Shown one piece after another: positions 23,253 through 28,294 of a stretch of 28,294 bases of DNA. The notes below the pieces were generated by a model. That model saw only the letters and a program-made list of their open reading frames with translations. It was not told where the DNA came from and made no database searches. Both the position numbers and the translations under genes were made by a program. The stretch is from Prevotellaceae bacterium UBA4372. GTDB lineage: Bacteria > Bacteroidota > Bacteroidia > Bacteroidales > Bacteroidaceae. The DNA lies in the NCBI GenBank assembly GCA_002391275.1, contig DGSC01000064.1, forward strand, positions 9,550 through 37,843. Direction: 5' to 3'. How positions within the stretch are numbered: position 1 is the stretch's first letter; each line of letters opens with the position of its first letter.

Positions 23253-24670
23253 TCTTCAATTCCTTTCAATAGACTCTGCAATTCTGCCACTGCCTTGCTG
23301 ATATTGTCACTTTTCTGCTGAATGGTCTGCATCAGCTCTGCCAATGTCATATCATCATCGTCATTGGTCTGCTTAATCCAGGAAATATCAAGGCTGGTCT
23401 TGTCACGCTTCAGAAGTTCCGAGACAGGGTATTTGCGCCAACGGCCATTGGGGTTCTCCTCGCTGTAGGTCTCTTTTCGCTGACTGAGGTTCTCGGCATG
23501 GTAGCAAGCCACGAAGTCGTCGAGGTGGTGGCGCATCATGGGCTTGGTAGCGAGTGTGTGCTTAATGCCTGTGCGGTAGTCGTAGAACCAGACATCCCGT
23601 GTCTGCTCTCCTTTCTTAAAGAAGAGCACGTTGGCCTTCACGCCTTGGGCATAGAAGATACCTGTAGGAAGGCGAAGTATAGTGTGCAGGTTGAAGTTCT
23701 TCAGCATTTCCTTGCGGATGGTCTCGCCGGCACCGCCCTCGAAGAGCACATTGTCAGGCAGAACCACAGCAGCGCGACCATTATTCTTCAGCATGACCAT
23801 GATGTGCTGTAGGAAGTTCAGCTGGTTGTTTTTCGTCTCTACATAGAAGTCAGGACGGTCAATGTCAACACTTCCCGCTGGACGGGTGCCAAATGGTGGA
23901 TTGGCAAGGATGACATCAACCAGCTTCTGCGGTTGCTTCTCCAAAGAGTCTTCACATAGAATCGGGCTGCGGTCGGTGCCGATGCCATGCAGATAGAGGT
24001 TCATGGAGGCCAGCGTCACTACGAGGGCGGTGTTGTCATAACCCGTAAGGGCTTTCTCTCGGAGAAAGTCACGCTTGGCTTTGTCCTGCGACTGATTCTT
24101 CATATAATCGTAGGCAGCCAGAAGGAATCCGCCTGTGCCACAAGCGGGGTCGCAGACCGTTTCACCAATCTGCGGACGGGTGACATCCACCATCGCAGAA
24201 ATCAGGGAACGAGGCGTGAAATACTGTCCCGCGCCGCTCTTCTTGTCCTGACCGTTCTTTTCAAGAATACTTTCATAGATGGCACCTTTGACATCACCAT
24301 CCATCACTAACCATTGCTCTTCATCTATCAGCGTGATTACCTTGCGGAGATAGACAGGCTTGTCAATCTTGTTCTGGGCCTTCACATAGATAGTACCGAT
24401 GAGGTTTTCCTCTTCTGAAAGCTTCTTCAGTGTTTCTTCATACTGATTGATGAGGTCAAGACCATCAAGTTCAATGAGGTCTTTCCAGCGGTAGCCTTCT
24501 GGGATAGCAGAGTCTTCACCAAAGGTCTCTACGTTCTCATCGTCCATTTTCAGGAAGAGGAGATAAGTAAGTTGGGTGATATAATCAGTAAAGCCGATAC
24601 CTTGGCCCGACAGAGTCGTGGCCAGTGTCCACACTTTCTTTGTGAGCGATGTCTCTTTATTTGTTGCCAT
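23249..24670 (-). CDS. hsdM: type I DNA adenine methyltransferase subunit
   Basis: The 473-residue product has an N-terminal helical HsdM domain (VWTLATTLSGQGIGFTDYI, YLLFLKMDDE), the QYFTPRSLISAMV segment, SAM motif I D174-PACGTGGF, and the catalytic N257-PPF motif of N6-adenine methylases. It forms the modification complex with HsdS and the nuclease complex with HsdR. It begins 8 bases after the hsdR stop and overlaps the DUF1016 gene by 4 bases, so hsdR, hsdM, the DUF1016 gene and hsdS form one operon. Length is normal for the family. Confidence 0.96.
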   Translation of the reverse strand: MATNKETSLTKKVWTLATTLSGQGIGFTDYITQLTYLLFLKMDDENVETFGEDSAIPEGYRWKDLIELDGLDLINQYEETLKKLSEEENLIGTIYVKAQNKIDKPVYLRKVITLIDEEQWLVMDGDVKGAIYESILEKNGQDKKSGAGQYFTPRSLISAMVDVTRPQIGETVCDPACGTGGFLLAAYDYMKNQSQDKAKRDFLREKALTGYDNTALVVTLASMNLYLHGIGTDRSPILCEDSLEKQPQKLVDVILANPPFGTRPAGSVDIDRPDFYVETKNNQLNFLQHIMVMLKNNGRAAVVLPDNVLFEGGAGETIRKEMLKNFNLHTILRLPTGIFYAQGVKANVLFFKKGEQTRDVWFYDYRTGIKHTLATKPMMRHHLDDFVACYHAENLSQRKETYSEENPNGRWRKYPVSELLKRDKTSLDISWIKQTNDDDDMTLAELMQTIQQKSDNISKAVAELQSLLKGIEE

Positions 24671-24678
24671 ATCTATGA

Positions 24679-27384
24679 TTAAGCTGTTTTTCTATATAAT
24701 AAGAATTTTGATAGTGAGGCAAGTGCTTCATCAGCCTGTGACTTGCCGCCAAAGGCCTTGATGAGTTGCGCTGCCCGTGTCTTGTCATCGTCAATAATAT
24801 CCTTGATGGTGCAAGCACCGTTGGAAGCAATGTAATCTACAATCTGACGGATAATGGTAATCTGTGATTCCGTTACCGAACGCTGCACTTGTCCATACCA
24901 AAGGTTGAAACGCTGCTGTGCCGAGGGATAGAGGCTCTCCAATGTCTCGATCTGATGGTTGGCGAAACGGACCAACTGAATGATATTCGTCAGAGCCTCC
25001 TTCTCCTCCTTGGTGCTATGTTTCTTGACAGATTGCGGGTTGACAATGGTGTAGCAGTTCCACAGACGCGAAGTCTGGAACTTGTTGTTTGCCAGTTTCA
25101 GTTTGTTCTCCAAATCCTTCAGGGTTGCGTAAGTCAGCGGCTCTCCGTCGTTGTTGTAAATCATACGAAGGGCCTCTATCTCATCCTGATGCTCGTCGCA
25201 GTATTTCTGAAATTCTGATGTCACCTCCTTGGCTTCCTCCTCAGAGAATCCTTTGGAAATAAGTTGGTCTTCTCCCGGCATCAATGTTTCAATGAAGCCA
25301 GCTGCAAGGATGAGCAGATATTGACGTGCCTCTGGATGGTGGGTCAGCGGAGCCACCAGACCTTTGCGTTCAAGATTAGGTTCGTCGATACTTTCGTATG
25401 GAGGTAGAGAGTTTTTCTCAAAAGCATCAAAGATAGCCGCAGAGATTTCCTGCATACCACTATAGGCTAATCTCTGGAACTCTTCCCGTTGCTTGCCCGT
25501 ACACTTGTTGTAGATACGTGCGAGCTTGGCTGCAATCAGACGCAGATAATCATCGTTGACGTTGCCATGCGTCAGCAGCTCCAGCAATCGTTTGAGCGTG
25601 ATGGTATGCACAGGCTCACCATCGCCAGGGCTCGTTGTTGTCTTCTGGCTTTCGGTAACTCCTACTGCGTCCACAAGGAAGAAGCAATCCTTGCTGAAAG
25701 CATTAGGCGTGACATTACGTAACTGGTCGTCGCCAATTGTGCGAACGCCACGACCTTTCATCTGGATATACAGCGGTTCGGAAGCCACGTCGCGCATGAA
25801 TATCAGTACTTCAAGCGGCTTTACGTCCGTACCTGTAGCCACAAGGGTACATGTCACGGCAATACGGAACTCCTTGTCATTGCGGAACTGGCGAATCAGC
25901 TCGTTGCTGTCACCTGCGGAATAGGTTATCTTCTGGACGAACTTATCATCTGTCCGGCCAAACACCTCTTTGGCGATGCGTACAATATTGTTGGCATGAA
26001 CCTCATTTAAGGCAAAGATAAGGGTTTTGGGCAGATAGTCCATGATGGGCTCACGCTGCGGGTCGGTGAACAGCTCCGTATAAACGGCATCTCGATATGT
26101 TTCAAGCACCAGTTTGATTTGAGCCGGATTGATGACACTACGGTTCAACTCCTCCTTGGTGTAGTTCTTGGTTTCCTCATTACGTACCGTCTCAACCTTA
26201 CCCGTATAGCGTGTTTCACGTCTGAGTTTGTCACCTTTGAGTATTGCACCGCCGTTTTCTGTCGCTTCAGTTTTGATGCGATAGATACGGGCATCCACAT
26301 TCACGCCATCCACAATGGACTGCTCAAGGGTGTAGTTTACGACGATATTGTTATTGAAGAATGCTTTCGTCTCCGGTACTGGTGTTGCCGTCAAGCCGAT
26401 GAGTTTGGCGGTATTGAAGTATTCCAACACTTTCTTCCAATTGCCATAGATGGAACGGTGGCATTCGTCAATGATAATCAGGTCGAAGAAATCAGGTGGC
26501 AGCATCATATTACCTGTCAACTGCACCTCGCCCGTGGAGGTATCTTCATCATCGTCATCGTTATCAACGATTTCCTGCCCAGTAAGGAGAGAGAACAGGC
26601 GTTGTATGGTAGAGATAACCACGTTACTATCGGATGGAACTTTTGCTGATTTCAGTCGGTTGACTGCATAGATGGTGTTGAACGGGTCGCCATTCTCCGT
26701 TAGGCGGAACATTCCGAACTCACCTTCTGCCTGTTTGCCAAGATTGTTACGGTCAACAAGGAAGAGGATGCGCTTCATGGGCGTGAATGCCAAGAGACGG
26801 TAAGCTGCCAGACAAGCTGTGTAAGTCTTACCAGCTCCTGTTGCCAACACTATCAAAGCCCTTTTCTGCCCCGTGCGGAAACTGTTCTCCAGTTCTGTGA
26901 TGGCTTCATATTGGCAATCGCGCAAACCTTTCTCTTTCAACGTTGGCAAACCTGCATATGGATCATCTATCCCCAACATCTTTACAATCTCCTTTGGTGT
27001 ATGGATGCGGTTCAACTCAATGAGTTCTCCGTCTTCATCACGGAAGTCACGGAAGAAGGTCTCTTCCCCGTTGGACTGGTAGATGATGGGCAATGGACGA
27101 GAATAGGCTTTGTAGCATTCCGGCACACCACGAGCATATAGGTCTGCTTGTTCGCAAACTTTGTCAGAAGTGACGTCCACTTCCTTACGTTTTGCTTCAA
27201 GTACACCAACTGCCATACCGTTGATGAATAAGAAGTAGTCGGCTTCTCGGTTTCCTTCAAGCAGACCTTCTCTGATAGCAGCAGCCGTAAGAGTGGGAGT
27301 ATAGAAATCTCTATCTACCACTTTCCAACCAGCATCTTCAAACATCTGGTCTATCTTGACTCTTGCTTTTTCTTCTGGCTTCAT
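24679..27384 (-). CDS. hsdR: type I restriction endonuclease/translocase subunit
   Basis: The 901-residue product has an N-terminal PD-(D/E)XK nuclease domain (D49 in READYFLF, E63-A-K65 in VLEAKRKE), Q158 upstream of the helicase, Walker A ATGAGKT at 181-187, the DECH box at 306-309, LIGLTATP after it, and later SF2 motifs (VATGTDVKPL, QMKGRGVRT). The C-terminal part is the helical domain that binds HsdM. HsdR translocates DNA with ATP and cuts far from the recognition site. All key residues are present, so restriction is probably active. It is the first gene of the operon; the likely promoter lies at 27801-27829. Confidence 0.96.
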   Translation of the reverse strand: MKPEEKARVKIDQMFEDAGWKVVDRDFYTPTLTAAAIREGLLEGNREADYFLFINGMAVGVLEAKRKEVDVTSDKVCEQADLYARGVPECYKAYSRPLPIIYQSNGEETFFRDFRDEDGELIELNRIHTPKEIVKMLGIDDPYAGLPTLKEKGLRDCQYEAITELENSFRTGQKRALIVLATGAGKTYTACLAAYRLLAFTPMKRILFLVDRNNLGKQAEGEFGMFRLTENGDPFNTIYAVNRLKSAKVPSDSNVVISTIQRLFSLLTGQEIVDNDDDDEDTSTGEVQLTGNMMLPPDFFDLIIIDECHRSIYGNWKKVLEYFNTAKLIGLTATPVPETKAFFNNNIVVNYTLEQSIVDGVNVDARIYRIKTEATENGGAILKGDKLRRETRYTGKVETVRNEETKNYTKEELNRSVINPAQIKLVLETYRDAVYTELFTDPQREPIMDYLPKTLIFALNEVHANNIVRIAKEVFGRTDDKFVQKITYSAGDSNELIRQFRNDKEFRIAVTCTLVATGTDVKPLEVLIFMRDVASEPLYIQMKGRGVRTIGDDQLRNVTPNAFSKDCFFLVDAVGVTESQKTTTSPGDGEPVHTITLKRLLELLTHGNVNDDYLRLIAAKLARIYNKCTGKQREEFQRLAYSGMQEISAAIFDAFEKNSLPPYESIDEPNLERKGLVAPLTHHPEARQYLLILAAGFIETLMPGEDQLISKGFSEEEAKEVTSEFQKYCDEHQDEIEALRMIYNNDGEPLTYATLKDLENKLKLANNKFQTSRLWNCYTIVNPQSVKKHSTKEEKEALTNIIQLVRFANHQIETLESLYPSAQQRFNLWYGQVQRSVTESQITIIRQIVDYIASNGACTIKDIIDDDKTRAAQLIKAFGGKSQADEALASLSKFLLYRKTA

Positions 27385-27406
27385 ACGCTATAGTGCATAA
27401 TATGAA

Positions 27407-27670
27407 TTATAGGAAGTTGAACCTCAAAAAATTCTTCTTCTGAACATGGTCATTCTTTCGATTCGCAAAGTCTGTTGTTTGACCGATATAGGCTTGTGGC
27501 TTATTTGCATCAGGTGAGCTAAGGAGAATATAGAAGGCAGGCTGCCCAGAAATATCATTGATAGTATTTGCTAATGTAATCTCTTCACGAGGAATAACAT
27601 ATAGGTGGCAGGTGGAATTGGCACCCATATAGATATTCCTTGCTCCATCGAGCTTGCCATCAAGGAGCTC
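27407..27670 (-). pseudogene. truncated GIY-YIG nuclease-family relic
   Basis: The ATG at 27628 opens 73 codons, but homology-like coding already starts at 27670 (ELLDGKLDGARNIY) without a start codon. The core is AFYILL...QAYIGQTTDFANRKNDH, a GIY-YIG-type motif. The C-terminal two thirds of a usual member is missing: after QKKNF the frame ends RFNFL and stops. The left part of the frame is cut at the MITE-like repeat (27680-27784). It is on the same strand as hsdR and ends 22 bases before its start codon, so it should lie in the hsdR leader. Confidence 0.6.
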
Positions 27671-27679
27671 GGTGTGTAT

Positions 27680-27784
27680 GGTTTAGGTGAAGGTAGCATT
27701 AATTATTCTAAACGAACATACTACACCCCATAACCTTAAAACCATATAGCCTAACAAGTTGAGTACTTGCGAAAGTTGAACTTA
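27680..27784. repeat. MITE-like element, copy 2 (partial)
   Basis: It matches 6109-6218 along its length with small gaps: shared blocks include TTAGGTGAAG, a CATA-TACACC block, AACCTTAAAAC and CTAACAAGTTGAG, then CTTGCGAAA with TTGAACT. Only this half of copy 1 is present; the outer left half is replaced by the GIY-YIG relic. GTATGGTTT near 27677-27685 opposes AAACCATAT near 27739-27747, so it still folds. It would be transcribed in the leader of hsdR. Confidence 0.6.
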
Positions 27785-27800
27785 ATATGATATTATGGTG

Positions 27801-27829
27801 CAAAGTTAGCAAATTATTCTTTGTAACAA
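27801..27829 (-). promoter_or_regulatory. likely promoter of the restriction-modification operon
   Basis: On the minus strand a -33 TTG (27827-27829) and a -7 TAACTTTG (27801-27808, followed by C) are spaced by 18 bases, close to the Bacteroidetes norm. Transcription would run through the MITE-like copy and the GIY-YIG relic to hsdR at 27384, giving a leader of about 400 nt. Confidence 0.5.
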
Positions 27830-27840
27830 TCACATTTTGA

Positions 27841-28213
27841 GGAAAAGGATTCAACTGTATATGGTTTTAGTGAATTATTTTCACTTAAAAAGACGAGTGA
27901 GCACGATACAATTCAATAGCTCTAACTGATGAATTATAACGATACACACTTTCTATTTAGATTTGAGAAGCAAAAAGTTAAATCGTTCGTCGAATCCAAC
28001 AAAATTTTAATTTGGCAGTTCTAACTGCCGAAATGTTGATGTTTAATAGAATTTATCGGCGATTAAAGACATTGATTGGCTTCCTGCAATACTCTCTTCG
28101 TTCCGAGAAAATCTATAAATCATTCCACAGATTCGTGCTTTTCTGGTGAGGGAAGCAGGGCTCGCTATGCACGGAAACTTGCAGATGTGGGGAAAAGGCG
28201 GGGAAATTCGAGA
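27841..28213. other. non-coding stretch between the R-M locus and a tRNA
   Basis: An A+T-rich stretch with no open frame that I can link to a family. The only structure seen is a small hairpin at 28014-28029 (GGCAGTT/AACTGCC with a 2-base loop). It may be the edge of the acquired locus. Confidence 0.4.
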
Positions 28214-28220
28214 AAAGAAA

Positions 28221-28257
28221 AATCGCTAAATCCTTTGTTTGTATGGATTTAGCGATT
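28221..28257 (-). terminator. terminator after the partial tRNA
   Basis: AATCGCTAAATCC (28221-28233) pairs perfectly with 28245-28257. Read on the minus strand the hairpin ends in TTTTTCTTTT, and it lies about 19 bases after the tRNA 3' end. Confidence 0.75.
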
Positions 28258-28275
28258 ACTGTCGAGTTGAACTCG

Positions 28276-28294
28276 TACCCAGAGCCGGGGTCGA
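28276..28294 (-). tRNA. 3' end of a tRNA, probably tRNA-Leu, cut by the window edge
   Basis: Read on the minus strand, the window edge gives TCGACC of a T loop, CCGGC of a T stem, TCTGGGT as the acceptor 3' strand and A as discriminator; CCA is not encoded, as is common in Bacteroidetes. The CTCTGGGTA end resembles tRNA-Leu genes, whose 5' acceptor is usually GCCC-type. Only about 19 bases are in the window, so the isotype is a guess. The terminator just downstream supports a real tRNA gene. Confidence 0.55.

Noticed and set aside
18609..27621. Shared 13-mer AGGTGGAATTGGC near 18609 and 27609
   Set aside because: Several chance 13-base matches are expected in 28 kb, and flanks do not match.

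Overview
The window looks like a chromosomal segment of a Bacteroidales bacterium, most likely Prevotellaceae-like (family level is an inference). The signs are the Bacteroidetes -7 promoter element TAnnTTTG in front of several genes, weak or absent Shine-Dalgarno sequences, and Bacteroidetes-typical families (DUF4294, DUF6242, DUF6089, membrane-anchored winged-helix regulator, tandem OmpH/Skp genes after bamA).

Region 1 (1-683) has no convincing gene. It holds stacked inverted and direct repeats, including a 19-bp perfect-stem hairpin. Region 2 (684-2821, minus strand) carries a membrane-bound winged-helix regulator, a DedA/YqaA-like membrane protein and a DUF4294 exported protein. Region 3 (3087-6000, plus strand) has a flavodiiron protein (FprA) in an operon with an unrecognised membrane protein, then a 628-bp gap with a possible small transcript, then a 53-residue rubredoxin, the usual electron donor class for flavodiiron proteins. 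Region 4 (6001-8713) has a MITE-like repeat, recX, and a convergent prmC-radical SAM maturase pair.

Region 5 (8804-18355, plus strand) is mostly envelope biogenesis: ribD, a DUF6242 lipoprotein, a DUF6089 barrel-like protein, uppS, bamA, three successive OmpH/Skp-like chaperones and murI. uppS and murI feed peptidoglycan synthesis; BamA and the Skp-like proteins insert and chaperone outer-membrane proteins.

Region 6 (about 18400-27830) is a type I restriction-modification locus transcribed leftward: hsdR, hsdM, a DUF1016/YhcG PD-(D/E)XK nuclease gene, the expressed hsdS, then a tyrosine recombinase. A second hsdS lies head-on to the first and lacks the conserved N-terminal arm, so it looks like a silent cassette. 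Two pairs of near-perfect inverted repeats (25 bp and 53 bp) link the two hsdS copies and enclose the recombinase gene, so the locus should be a specificity-switching DNA inverter. The first target-recognition domain (TRD) of the silent copy is about 85% identical to the second TRD of the expressed copy. One predicted arrangement would therefore carry nearly the same TRD twice. The locus is bordered by possible relaxase debris on the left and by a GIY-YIG relic, a second copy of the MITE-like repeat and a partial tRNA (probably Leu) on the right.
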